DNA of 64,000 nucleotides from positions 1-64,000 of the forward strand of contig NZ_FQXT01000004.1 in the NCBI RefSeq assembly GCF_900130045.1, written 5' to 3'. Shown here in pieces: positions 43,771 through 52,831 of the stretch. Below the pieces are notes generated by a model that made no database searches, was not told the origin of the DNA, and worked only from the letters and a program-made list of their open reading frames with translations. Position numbers and translations under genes: made by a program. Source of the stretch: Leeuwenhoekiella palythoae. Lineage in GTDB: Bacteria; Bacteroidota; Bacteroidia; Flavobacteriales; Flavobacteriaceae. The number at the start of each line of letters is the position of its first letter. Positions within the stretch are counted from its first letter, which is position 1.

Positions 43771-44348
43771 TAAGTCAAAATTTTCAATTCAGACATCATG
43801 CACCGTCCGCCGGGGGCAAGGTCGGCTTTCTCAATGGAGTCAAGTTCAAAAGGTACTTTCGTTTCAATACAACGCTGAATAGCATCACAGTTAGTATTAT
43901 TCAGCAGATCGTAAGGGGGCCTTTTCATTTTGAAATTACCATCTCGGTAATAAAACTCATCATCGTGAAGGTACTTGCGGCTCTTTTTAGTTCCTATCTG
44001 ATCTAGTTTCCTGATGAACTTCAATTGTCTAGTTGGGTCGATATCGATGCAACTTATTGACTTTTCTTTGTTCTTTTTTAAAGCTTTAATTTTAAGTTTA
44101 AATTCTTGAAGGTCAGAATCAAATGTGACTTTTCGTAGTCCCAAATCTAATATGCCTTTGTAGTTTTTCAATCTGAAAGTTGCGCTCTTAATGTGTATTT
44201 TGTTTGCTCCCTTCTGTTCAACTACAAACGTTCCATAAACTGTAAAAAAGGTGCCGTAAAGTGATGAAGCATATACCAGTTGTTCATAATCCTCAGCTTT
44301 GCTGCCTAGGTAAATAAGACCTTCTATTCCTTTGTGTTCAAGCGACAT
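43770..44348 (-). CDS. Hypothetical protein coupled to the two-component system
   Basis: A 192-residue protein of no family I recognise. No signal peptide or membrane segment. It begins MSLEHKGIEGLIYLGSKAEDYE and is Lys-rich in the middle (KLKIKALKKNKEKS). The C-terminal quarter has four Cys (NCDAIQRCIE, GRCMM and an earlier SCIDID). It ends in PGGRCMMSELKILT. Its stop codon overlaps the kinase start by one base (TAATG), so all three genes are probably one operon. A partner or input module of the kinase is possible but unproven. Confidence 0.7.
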   Translation of the reverse strand: MSLEHKGIEGLIYLGSKAEDYEQLVYASSLYGTFFTVYGTFVVEQKGANKIHIKSATFRLKNYKGILDLGLRKVTFDSDLQEFKLKIKALKKNKEKSISCIDIDPTRQLKFIRKLDQIGTKKSRKYLHDDEFYYRDGNFKMKRPPYDLLNNTNCDAIQRCIETKVPFELDSIEKADLAPGGRCMMSELKILT

Positions 44349-44417
44349 ATATTTTAGTTTTTAGAAATTAAAATTAAATAAAGGCAGTAAATGGATTAAT
44401 ACCCGTTACCCGGTATT

Positions 44418-45077
44418 TTAATTAGAAAGCGTATCTAAGGTCATCAAGCCTTCGGCGTCTTTAACTTCTTGTTTTAGGTGATCTAAATACAGAATTCCGT
44501 TAAGATGATCAATCTCATGCTGAAAGACGACTGCTGTAAAATCTTCAACCATTTCGATCTCGTGAGAAGCATCGGGAGTATCATATTCCACTAAAATCGC
44601 ATACGCGCGGGAAGACAAGGTATCCCGACGTCCGGGAATCGACAAACAACCTTCGGGACAGTCTTGTTTTTTCTTTGAATACTGCCTGATCACGGGATTG
44701 ATGATCACTTCAAAAGGAAAACCTTCCTTGTCAAAACGTTGCACCCAAGCTATGTTTTTTAGAATACCCACTTGAGGCGCAGCAATACCTGCACCCAGAG
44801 ATAGGCTATCGCGTACTGTAGCATACATTCGGTTGATGAGGTTCATCAGTACAGTATCTTTTGGGTCTACATTTACGTGCTCACTGGGCGTACGCAGCAA
44901 AAGGGAATCTTGTTTGTTAGTGATCTTAAAAACACGCATAGGGGTCACAGAATCGGCAGCCATAATGAGGCTGGTTTGTTCTTCGCTAAATTGGGAAGGA
45001 GTCTGTTTTTGCTCGTTTGTAGAACTGCATGCAATCAAGCAAATAAACAGAAGACTGAAAAGGGTAGTTTTGATCAA
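44418..45077 (-). CDS. Peptide deformylase-like lipoprotein
   Basis: A 219-residue protein with all three peptide deformylase motifs. Motif 1 is GAGIAAPQ (residues 95-102). Motif 2 is EGCLS with the metal ligand Cys144. Motif 3 is QHEIDH with His187, Glu188 and His191. Unlike normal cytoplasmic deformylases, it starts with a lipoprotein signal peptide (FICLIAC, lipidated Cys17) and an extra segment of about 60 residues before the catalytic domain. It is therefore probably outside the cytoplasm. The active site looks intact. Its real substrate is unclear, since formylated nascent chains are cytoplasmic. Confidence 0.9.
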   Translation of the reverse strand: MIKTTLFSLLFICLIACSSTNEQKQTPSQFSEEQTSLIMAADSVTPMRVFKITNKQDSLLLRTPSEHVNVDPKDTVLMNLINRMYATVRDSLSLGAGIAAPQVGILKNIAWVQRFDKEGFPFEVIINPVIRQYSKKKQDCPEGCLSIPGRRDTLSSRAYAILVEYDTPDASHEIEMVEDFTAVVFQHEIDHLNGILYLDHLKQEVKDAEGLMTLDTLSN

Positions 45078-45169
45078 GATGATTGGTTTTTAGTTTCTTA
45101 AAAATACCAATTTAATTGGCGCCACCAAATGGTAGAATCTCTCGCAAACTGGCCCGAGGTAGTTTAGGT

Positions 45170-46573
45170 TTAGTCTGCAGTGATGCTAATGTTGTCTAAC
45201 TGGTAGGTGCCGTCAAAGGCTTCTTGAGTGCTTCCGGTGTATTTAAATGCGATATAGCCGTTATTTGCAGGAGAGCACGAAAGGTTCACAATTCCACTAC
45301 TGTACCAATCACCAAAAAAGTCAAGATCTCTAATCACAAAAGCTTCGTCCAGAATTGCCCAGCTGGCCAGTGTGATCGTTGTGGGATCACCATCCCAATC
45401 GCTGCTAAACAATACCTCAAGATCACTACCGTCTGCAAAACTGCTGCTGGTTTCAAAACGTAAACGTACGTTAGTTGTGGTTGCTAAATCAATAGCCGGA
45501 GTGATCAGCCAGCAAACACTAAGCGCATCTCCTGATTGATACGAATCTATGCGTGCCGAAATACCCTGAGAAGCGTTGGTGCCGGTAGCGGTATAAGCTT
45601 CCCAAGCTTGAACTCCGTATTCTACATAGTTGGTCCAGCCGTTACCTTCAATGGGATTGTTACGCGACTGTTCACTAAAGTCATCTGCAAACAGTACCGT
45701 TGTGCCTTCGGCTTCTGCCAGACCACAACGGTACAATTCAGGGTCGCAGCGACTCGTATCTTCAAAAGCGACAGCTTCGGTGGTATTGATTCTCAAAATA
45801 TAGAAGTCATCATAAAAATCCCGACTTAGAATGCCTGAAATGGTTCCGGAACCGGTGGGAAGTGCAACCGATTTGAACTTCGAAAAGGTACTGGTGCTTA
45901 CTAAAGTTCTTCCGCGGGGTTCACAAGTTTCAAGCAAGCGTATCCCATCATATTCATCAGTGGGCTCTCCGGCATAGGTTTTAATCGAAGAACCTAGAAC
46001 CTCATTTCGGTTAAATTGCGCGCGATCAAGCTGAATGAGGATATTCTCATAAGCCTCAGAAAATTCCGAAATGGCTATAGGCAAAGGAACCAGTTGCGCT
46101 ACTTCCGCATCGCGTAAAATATGATTCCCAATAACCGAATTAGGAATCTCTGTAATGCCGTTTCCGTCACGGATGCCCAATTGCAGCACCCCATTTTCTG
46201 TGGTAAGCGCAAGACCGTCAAGATAAACATAGATTTTTCTGCCCGGCTCATACTGTGTGTACAGCGCATTAGCATTCAATTGAAGCGTGATACCGGCCGT
46301 GGGATTTTCAGCAGCATCTTGCACGATGAGTTCGTGGTAAAAATTACCGGCGACATCGCTACTGATCACATAGCCTGTAAAGTAAGTGTCAGTGGCGTCG
46401 AAACTTATGATGGATTCGCTACTTTGCCGCAGGCTGTTGAGTACTGCGGTAATACTGATTTCAGTGCCTTCAGGAGTGACCGATGCACTTTCAGTTTCCG
46501 GAATTTCAAATTCTGAAGTCACACAGCCTAGAAGCAAAAAGGATGTGATGAGGTATATACAAGGTAGTTTCAT
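45170..46573 (-). CDS. DUF5689-containing lipoprotein
   Basis: A 467-residue surface lipoprotein. The signal peptide ends FLLLGC with the lipidated Cys17. The DUF5689 part (about residues 35-270) carries FTGYVISSDVAGNFYHELIVQD, GITLQLNANALYTQYEPGRKIYVYLDGLAL and a SGILSRDFYDDFYILRI end. A C-terminal beta-sandwich of the choice-of-anchor type follows (VLFADDFSEQ, GWTNYVEYGVQAWEAY, GTYQLDNISI). It lies 33 bp after the TonB-dependent receptor gene, in the same operon, and likely partners it. Confidence 0.87.
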   Translation of the reverse strand: MKLPCIYLITSFLLLGCVTSEFEIPETESASVTPEGTEISITAVLNSLRQSSESIISFDATDTYFTGYVISSDVAGNFYHELIVQDAAENPTAGITLQLNANALYTQYEPGRKIYVYLDGLALTTENGVLQLGIRDGNGITEIPNSVIGNHILRDAEVAQLVPLPIAISEFSEAYENILIQLDRAQFNRNEVLGSSIKTYAGEPTDEYDGIRLLETCEPRGRTLVSTSTFSKFKSVALPTGSGTISGILSRDFYDDFYILRINTTEAVAFEDTSRCDPELYRCGLAEAEGTTVLFADDFSEQSRNNPIEGNGWTNYVEYGVQAWEAYTATGTNASQGISARIDSYQSGDALSVCWLITPAIDLATTTNVRLRFETSSSFADGSDLEVLFSSDWDGDPTTITLASWAILDEAFVIRDLDFFGDWYSSGIVNLSCSPANNGYIAFKYTGSTQEAFDGTYQLDNISITAD

Positions 46574-46606
46574 AATATATTCTATTAATGAGGCCGAAGC
46601 GAATTA

Positions 46607-49447
46607 TTAAAACCGCACATAAAAGTTTAAATAAAATGTAGCGCCATATCCCAGAAAATACCTGTTGCCAAATAGCGGAGTATCCCGGGCACGTTCTTCT
46701 AATAAACTTCTGTAATCTCCTATACGCGAATCTTCAAAACCGCCGGTTTTATAGCGGGTGTTCAACGCATTGTTCAGTAGCCCGAAAAACCCCAAAGTAT
46801 AGCTTTTTACACGCCAGGATTTACCGCCTACGATGTTGACTAGATAATAGGCGTCTAGCTGCTCTTGCTTTAAAAGTTCTTGTGCCACTTTAGCAGTGTA
46901 ATCATTAAAAGCTTGTCCGTCATAGTCGCTGCTGAAAGCTCCTGATCGCCGTAAATAGCTTACATCTACATAAGCGTTGGAGAATCTATTTACACTGGCG
47001 CCCAACCACCAGAAATCAGGATCTCGATAGTCAAAACCCAGTTGATAGGCACGTTCAGGGCCTCCTGCGACGTGATAGTTTTTAAGTTTGGCACTGCCAT
47101 CTCCAAAACGAATGGGAGTTTCAGCAAGCGTGGTGGTGTAGTATACCTGAGCATCTTGAGTATACATATTTTGGCCAAAGGCAGCCGCCGCTTTTAAAGT
47201 CAACGTAGGGAGTATGCTGTAAGACGCACCAAATTCTAAACCTAGATTTTGTCTTGCAATATGAGTAGTGCTCTCTTGCACAAGTGCATTGCCTTGATCA
47301 ATCAGCGGGGTTTGCATCGACTGGGTATAGAAATAAGAAACCTCACTTCCTTGAGTGAAATTAAGCAGGTAACCGGTCAAGCGCAGTTTAAGATCAGAAC
47401 CTCGATAAATATAACTGGCATCCAAATCGATCAACCGCTCTGATTGCGGATTTTCAAGTATTGCATTATGTTGCCTGGCGTTGGTAAAAACGGTGTTGAA
47501 GCCAGGAGGTTGTTCTAGAAATCCGGCATTTAGTAACGCAAAATGCTTACTGTTGAATTTATACGTGATTCCGGCTTTGGCGCCCAAACTCGTAAAGCGC
47601 ACCGGTTCACTCTTACCTAAAGACAAGGCGCCCGGGTAATAACCGTTTTCGTAATATCCTTCCCGCTGATAAGAGGTTTGTTCTGCATTTAGGGCAGCAT
47701 AGAAATCCAGATGATTATAAGTGGCTTCTAGTTGCGCAAAAGTGCCTATTTGCCTGGCGGCAATTCCGTAATTGTATTTATACCGGTCTCCGGGTTGTAC
47801 CAGTCGGTTGCGGTTTTGCAAATCACTTTGTGCTAGATCTCCGCCGGTTGTGTTATCGTCTTCCGCAAAACTGTCTATATCCAACCAGACGTTTCCGCCA
47901 AGAAGATCATCTAGTTCCGCATACTGCTCGCTTTGTAATGCCGAACCGTAAATTCCAAAATTGACATCAAAATGTTCTGACATTTGTGCTTTGTACCTAA
48001 TATTTCCTGTGAAGAGTTGGTCTTGATTTACGTCTTGTTGTATCGCATAGATGGTATTCAGTCCGGAACGCACTGCTGTTTCATTTGCTTCATATAAAGC
48101 CTGCCATTCGAGTTGCCCGTCGTTTCTAAATTCTTGTTCAGCTAAATACGCTTGCTGGTATTGCACTGCTGATGGATTGGGGTAGCGCAAAAAATAGCTG
48201 GGAAGGTTTTGGTAATAATTGGGAGCCGGATTTCTTGCGCCACCTACAAAATGCTCTTGCTCGTTAGGGTTGCTAATCAAAGTGCTTCCGGTGTAATCAA
48301 TACGCGAATTTTTAGTGGTTCCCCATTGATACCCCAGATTGGTATGCAAGCTTGCTTGTTTCCCTAGTTGCCAATGATGGGAAAGCAACACTAAGGGTTC
48401 TTCAATGGCACGCACGCGTGCATTGCGTGCTTCATTATTTTGAAATCCCCAGTTGGGATTATACGTGTAGCCTTTCAGATCGATTACTTCTTGAGTTAAT
48501 GCGGTGCTTCGGCCTCTGCGATTAGGCGTATAGAGGAATGAAAGATTGATACGGTGTGTTTCTGAAAGTATTTTTTCCGCAGCAAAGAACAACGAATTGG
48601 CGTCATAAAAGGTGCCGTCTATAGCGCCTTCTTGTCCAAATCTTCGTGATACTAAAACAGAATACGCCCAGTTATCAGCCGTGACCCCGCTGTTGTAACT
48701 TGCCATAACTCTGCCGGTATAGGTGCGATTTGCGGTAGCGTACGAAATACGACCTCCGGGCCGATACGATGATGCGTGCATATTAAAATGTAAGGTGCCT
48801 GCCGGCGCGCCAAAGCTGTAATCACTGGCGGTCAAACCCATACTAAATTCCCTGTTGCGCATCACATCGTTGAGTCCGCCCCAGTTGCTCCACTGCGGTC
48901 TGCCGGTATTGAATTTATTCAGTACGAGTCCGTTGATGATGACCCGGCTGTATTTGCTGTCTAAGCCTCGAGGTCTAAAAAACGTGCTGCTAAAATCAAA
49001 AGCAGCAGCATTGCTAAATACATCATTTGTGGCGCCTAGTAGTCCTGATACGGCATTGTCGCGTTGCTCATTGTCATCGTTGAGTTGTACGTCAGAAAGA
49101 CTGATGAGGGTAATTTGCTCATTGGCTTCAGCAAGATCAATTTCTAAGGGTAGGTATTCTAGAACCAGTTCTTGATCAGGAATAAGATTCACCGGGATCG
49201 TGAGCGAGAGATAGCCAGATTTACGCAATACGAGTGTATAGCTGCCCGGCGGTACTTGAGGGGTGAAGTCAAAATTTCCGTCAGCATCGGTTTGGGTGGT
49301 GTAGTTGGTTTTTTGCACAAAAACCTCAACTTCAGGAAGTGCACTTGAAGTAGCTGCATCTTTAACTGTGCCGCGTATGCGGGCATATTGTGCAATTGCA
49401 GAAGCACTATAAAGAAACAGCATTAAGACCGTAGCAAATTTGTACAC
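46607..49447 (-). CDS. TonB-dependent outer-membrane receptor with carboxypeptidase-like N-domain
   Basis: A 946-residue transporter. A signal peptide ends ASAIAQ. Next comes a CarboxypepD_reg-like beta-sandwich (RIRGTVKDAATSSALPEVEVFVQ, GSYTLVLRKSGYLS). The plug domain holds RGLDSKYSRVIINGLVLN, and a long beta-barrel ends in the terminal Phe (LNFYVRF). The arrangement is that of Bacteroidota nutrient receptors outside the strict SusC class; no SusD partner is adjacent. Its neighbours are a DUF5689 lipoprotein and a secreted EEP hydrolase, suggesting uptake of products released by that enzyme. Confidence 0.93.
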   Translation of the reverse strand: MYKFATVLMLFLYSASAIAQYARIRGTVKDAATSSALPEVEVFVQKTNYTTQTDADGNFDFTPQVPPGSYTLVLRKSGYLSLTIPVNLIPDQELVLEYLPLEIDLAEANEQITLISLSDVQLNDDNEQRDNAVSGLLGATNDVFSNAAAFDFSSTFFRPRGLDSKYSRVIINGLVLNKFNTGRPQWSNWGGLNDVMRNREFSMGLTASDYSFGAPAGTLHFNMHASSYRPGGRISYATANRTYTGRVMASYNSGVTADNWAYSVLVSRRFGQEGAIDGTFYDANSLFFAAEKILSETHRINLSFLYTPNRRGRSTALTQEVIDLKGYTYNPNWGFQNNEARNARVRAIEEPLVLLSHHWQLGKQASLHTNLGYQWGTTKNSRIDYTGSTLISNPNEQEHFVGGARNPAPNYYQNLPSYFLRYPNPSAVQYQQAYLAEQEFRNDGQLEWQALYEANETAVRSGLNTIYAIQQDVNQDQLFTGNIRYKAQMSEHFDVNFGIYGSALQSEQYAELDDLLGGNVWLDIDSFAEDDNTTGGDLAQSDLQNRNRLVQPGDRYKYNYGIAARQIGTFAQLEATYNHLDFYAALNAEQTSYQREGYYENGYYPGALSLGKSEPVRFTSLGAKAGITYKFNSKHFALLNAGFLEQPPGFNTVFTNARQHNAILENPQSERLIDLDASYIYRGSDLKLRLTGYLLNFTQGSEVSYFYTQSMQTPLIDQGNALVQESTTHIARQNLGLEFGASYSILPTLTLKAAAAFGQNMYTQDAQVYYTTTLAETPIRFGDGSAKLKNYHVAGGPERAYQLGFDYRDPDFWWLGASVNRFSNAYVDVSYLRRSGAFSSDYDGQAFNDYTAKVAQELLKQEQLDAYYLVNIVGGKSWRVKSYTLGFFGLLNNALNTRYKTGGFEDSRIGDYRSLLEERARDTPLFGNRYFLGYGATFYLNFYVRF

Positions 49448-49533
49448 GAAGCGTCCAGATTTAAAATTTTCTAGGGGCGTACGTATCTAAAGTAGAAAAT
49501 AATGTATCTTAACTATTTGATTTTAGGTGTGTT

Positions 49534-50592
49534 ATGCGAAATATTCGATTAAGTGTTCTAGTAGTGTGCTTTTTTATCCCATTTCTGTGTGTTTTTGGTC
49601 AGGAAGTGCAACAGTATCAAATGCTTACGCTGGCATTTTACAATCTTGAGAATCTTTTTGATACCGAAAATGATCCCATAACTTACGATGACGATCGTAC
49701 CCCTGATGGAAAAGACCGCTGGACGCAGGAAATCTATACCGATAAACTAGCAAAAATGGCTGAGGTCATTGCGCAGATTGGTCCGGAGGAAGCTCAAGGG
49801 CCGCCCGCAATACTCGGTGTGGCTGAAATTGAAAACCTAAAAGTGCTTCAAGAGCTTACCGGCCAGGAAGTATTGCGCTCAGCGCATTATGGGATTGTTC
49901 ATTACGACTCTCCTGATCGGCGCGGAATTGATGTAGGACTGCTCTATAATACGCAAGTCTTTCAAGTCATCAATAGCAAAGTTTTTGAACTGGAATTGTA
50001 CGATACCGAGCGTGAAGACAAACGTATTTATACGCGAGACCAACTTCTGGTAACCGGTAATTTGGCCGGAGAGCGTATGCACGTGATCGTCAATCACTGG
50101 CCGTCGCGAAGCGGAGGAGAAGCACGCACCCGACCACGACGTATGGCGGCCGCAGCCTTGAATAAAAAGATTATGGATTCTATATTAAGTCAGGAACCCT
50201 ATGCTAAAATCGTGAGTATGGGGGATCTTAATGATGACCCTAAAGACAAAAGCTTAAAGAAGGTATTGAAAACCAAAGCTCGTGTAGAAGCAGTAGGTTT
50301 GCGCGAGATTTATAACCCTATGGAACGTATGGCCAAACGCGGTCAGGGTACGCTGGCATATCGGGACAGCTGGAACTTATTTGATCAGATCTTGCTTTCT
50401 GCCGCTTGGCTTTCTAAAGACTACGAGACTTTTCAGTTTTATAAAGCAGGAATATTCAATAAACGCTTTTTGCAAACTCCAGAAGGGCCTTACAAAGGCT
50501 ATCCTTTTCGCAGTTTCGCTAACGGAAATTACACAGGAGGCTACAGCGATCACTTTCCTGTATACATCGCTCTAATACGGAAAACGGATTAG
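49534..50592 (+). CDS. Secreted endonuclease/exonuclease/phosphatase family protein
   Basis: A 352-residue EEP-superfamily hydrolase with an N-terminal signal peptide (residues 1-23, FLCVFGQ). Motifs are LAFYNLENLFDTENDP, GVAEIENLKVL, DRRGIDVGLLYN, VIVNHWPSR, SMGDLNDDP and GGYSDHFPVY. It is a paralogue of the cytoplasmic protein at 39927-40874 and differs mainly by the exported N-terminus. It is divergent from the TonB-dependent receptor, 86 bp away. A nuclease or phosphodiesterase feeding the receptor is a reasonable inference. Its end overlaps the convergent yihY-like gene by 4 bp. Confidence 0.9.
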   Translation: MRNIRLSVLVVCFFIPFLCVFGQEVQQYQMLTLAFYNLENLFDTENDPITYDDDRTPDGKDRWTQEIYTDKLAKMAEVIAQIGPEEAQGPPAILGVAEIENLKVLQELTGQEVLRSAHYGIVHYDSPDRRGIDVGLLYNTQVFQVINSKVFELELYDTEREDKRIYTRDQLLVTGNLAGERMHVIVNHWPSRSGGEARTRPRRMAAAALNKKIMDSILSQEPYAKIVSMGDLNDDPKDKSLKKVLKTKARVEAVGLREIYNPMERMAKRGQGTLAYRDSWNLFDQILLSAAWLSKDYETFQFYKAGIFNKRFLQTPEGPYKGYPFRSFANGNYTGGYSDHFPVYIALIRKTD

Positions 50593-51593
50593 GTTTTTGG
50601 CGGTTCTTCAGGATTGGTCGCTAATTCTATGGCTTTTTTTTTATCAGCTTCTATTTGTTTTTCCTTTTCGCGAAGCGCAGCCATTTCTTCGGAATGCGCC
50701 AGTTTTGCGTGGCTGCTAGGTACGATCTTGTGCTTTTTGACCAAGGCATATTGCACAGTGATTTCTGCACCAAAAAACAAGATCAAACAGGTATAGTTTA
50801 CCCAAAGTAAAATCAATACGATCGAAGCAGCGCCTCCATAAACCGAAGCCGGATTGCTGCTGGCAAAGTAATAGCCGAGAATGCTTTCCCCAACCAAGAA
50901 TAAAATTGCAGTTATGCTGGCGCCAAGTACGGTGGTTTTATATCCCATTTTTACATCGGGGAGAATTTTAAAAATTGCAGCAAAGAGGCCGGCGATGAAC
51001 GCAAAAGAGATGAGAAATCGCAAGGCATCGGCAAACACGACGGTGATAGTCGGCGCAAATTGTGATAAGTAATCTGTGAGCAGATTAAGCAGTACGGTAA
51101 TCACAAAGGCTACCAGCAGCATAAATCCTAAAACCAAGACCATCCCAAAAGCGATCGCCCGGTTGATGAGCATCCGTTTAAAGTTGTCGTTCTTTTCGGT
51201 AACATTCCAGATGGTGTTCATAGTTTTTTTCATCTGAAAAAACACTCCGGTAGCACCATAGATCAATGCTCCTATACTGATGATCAAAGTGATCCAATTG
51301 TCATTTTGTAAGGTGACTTTGCCAATCATTTGTTCAATGGCGATAGCGACCTCAGGAGAAATAAATCTTGAGATCTCATCGTGAATGCGTCCCTGTACAG
51401 CTTCGGGACCTACAAATGCACTGGCGATCGAGGTGACGATCATCAGCAGTGAAGGCAACGAGAATAAGGTGTAATACGCAATGATCGCACTTTTAGCAAA
51501 CGGGTCATTCCGATCCCAAGCCACATAAGTTTTCTTAAGAAACTGAAACAGCGTAAAGCCTTGTCTTAATATGGGATTCTTGGGTTTATTCAT
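50589..51593 (-). CDS. YihY/BrkB-family inner-membrane protein
   Basis: A 334-residue protein with six hydrophobic segments and the family motifs AIIAYYTLFSLPSLLMI, SIGALIYGATGVFFQMKKTMNTIWNV, GGAASIVLILLWVNYTCLILFFGAEIT. The C-terminal 50 residues are charged and cytoplasmic (EKEKQIEADKKKAIEL). The family was once called RNase BN in error; its function is still unclear. Its start overlaps the preceding lipoprotein gene by 8 bp, suggesting one transcript. Confidence 0.92.
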   Translation of the reverse strand: MNKPKNPILRQGFTLFQFLKKTYVAWDRNDPFAKSAIIAYYTLFSLPSLLMIVTSIASAFVGPEAVQGRIHDEISRFISPEVAIAIEQMIGKVTLQNDNWITLIISIGALIYGATGVFFQMKKTMNTIWNVTEKNDNFKRMLINRAIAFGMVLVLGFMLLVAFVITVLLNLLTDYLSQFAPTITVVFADALRFLISFAFIAGLFAAIFKILPDVKMGYKTTVLGASITAILFLVGESILGYYFASSNPASVYGGAASIVLILLWVNYTCLILFFGAEITVQYALVKKHKIVPSSHAKLAHSEEMAALREKEKQIEADKKKAIELATNPEEPPKT

Positions 51594-52032
51594 CGTTTAG
51601 AAAGGGCTTGATCACATAATCGAGTTCGTCTACTGCTTCGATGCTCAAGTCTATGCTTTGCGTTTCAAGACTGTCTTTACGGGTAAGCGTAGGAATCGCA
51701 TATCCCGTATAGTTGGCAGGTAATTCTTTTTGTGTAGTATTCAGTTGCCGTTCACATTCCGCAGCCATTTTAGTATAATCGTTCAACTCAATATTCAGTT
51801 CCAGATAGCGTCCTTCATCATCCAGGCCATCAATGGTATTATCTGCTGAGACTGGTTCGTAGATCAGTTTCTTTGAGGAGATCGAGTATACATTGCCTTT
51901 GGTATCTATGTACGTGTACAATGGGGCGTTAGGTAATTGTTTTTTGGTAGTGGTAATTCCGGGTGTAGCGCCACAAGCCACTACAACGAGCAGCCCCAGA
52001 GCAGCTGTAAAAACATAAAGAAAACGGCGCAT
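51586..52032 (-). CDS. Hypothetical lipoprotein
   Basis: A 148-residue protein with a lipoprotein signal peptide (LLVVVAC, lipidated Cys20). The mature part is short, charged and has no recognisable domain (LYTYIDTKGNVYSISSKKLIYEPV, DDEGRYLELNIELNDYTKM). It lies directly upstream of the yihY-like gene and overlaps it by 8 bp. Function unknown. Confidence 0.78.
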   Translation of the reverse strand: MRRFLYVFTAALGLLVVVACGATPGITTTKKQLPNAPLYTYIDTKGNVYSISSKKLIYEPVSADNTIDGLDDEGRYLELNIELNDYTKMAAECERQLNTTQKELPANYTGYAIPTLTRKDSLETQSIDLSIEAVDELDYVIKPFLNDE

Positions 52033-52130
52033 ATGTAAATTTTGAAATTGAAATTACAAAAGCGGCATTTTGTGGTAAATCTGTTTAGACATAGTTTAAC
52101 GTTTAACAGCGCAACTTTGGGAAATAATTG

Positions 52131-52138
52131 TAGTTTTG
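52131..52138 (+). promoter_or_regulatory. -7 element before the HupE/UreJ-like gene
   Basis: TAGTTTTG matches TAnnTTTG, 21 bp before the ATG at 52160. No TTG at -33. Confidence 0.35.
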
Positions 52139-52159
52139 AGAAAATACTAAGTTTCCCCT

Positions 52160-52744
52160 ATGTCAGATTTCTGGTTCTATTTTAAAATTGGTCTTGATCA
52201 CGTTTTAGATTACACGGCATACGACCACGTTTTATTTCTTATCGTTTTATCAGTACCCTATGTGTTTAAAGATTGGCGCAGGGTGTTATTGATGGTGACC
52301 TTATTCACTTTAGGGCATACCACCTCATTATTGCTTGCAGTATATGATGTAGTCCGCATCAACCGCGGTCTTATTGAGTTTTTAATACCGGTGACCATTT
52401 TTATTGCAGCATTGTACAATGTGTTTACTGCAGGTAGGGGAGCGCACAAAGACAAGTTGGGCGTATTGCTCATTACGGCCTTATTTTTTGGGTTGATCCA
52501 CGGCTTAGGCTTTTCAGGCTTTTTTGAGCAGTTAACGGCTCATTTGTCTAATAAGTTACTGCCGCTGGCAGAATTCGCATTAGGTATCGAAGCTGCGCAG
52601 ATCATCATTACACTTATCGTATTGATCATTGGGTTTATCTGCCAAACCATTTTCAGGTTCTCTCGCAGAGATTGGGTGATGTTCATATCTGCGGTTGTTA
52701 TTGGTATGGTAATTCCGATGTTAATAGCAAATTATCCGTGGTAA
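52160..52744 (+). CDS. HupE/UreJ-family membrane protein
   Basis: A 194-residue protein with six to seven hydrophobic segments. The family marks are FKIGLDHVLDYTAYDHVLFLI (N-terminal, with conserved His/Asp), LFTLGHTTSLLLA and GLIHGLGFSGFF. HupE/UreJ proteins are thought to import nickel or cobalt for hydrogenase or urease, but no such enzyme genes are nearby. In Bacteroidota this family often stands alone, so the substrate is unknown. Confidence 0.85.
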   Translation: MSDFWFYFKIGLDHVLDYTAYDHVLFLIVLSVPYVFKDWRRVLLMVTLFTLGHTTSLLLAVYDVVRINRGLIEFLIPVTIFIAALYNVFTAGRGAHKDKLGVLLITALFFGLIHGLGFSGFFEQLTAHLSNKLLPLAEFALGIEAAQIIITLIVLIIGFICQTIFRFSRRDWVMFISAVVIGMVIPMLIANYPW

Positions 52745-52831
52745 AGCAGTTTTTGTGGGATGAGAAGCGACGCAAGTTTTTTATCTTCGCAAACTTAACG
52801 ACTTGTATTTCAGCTTCGGGATTTTAGATTT

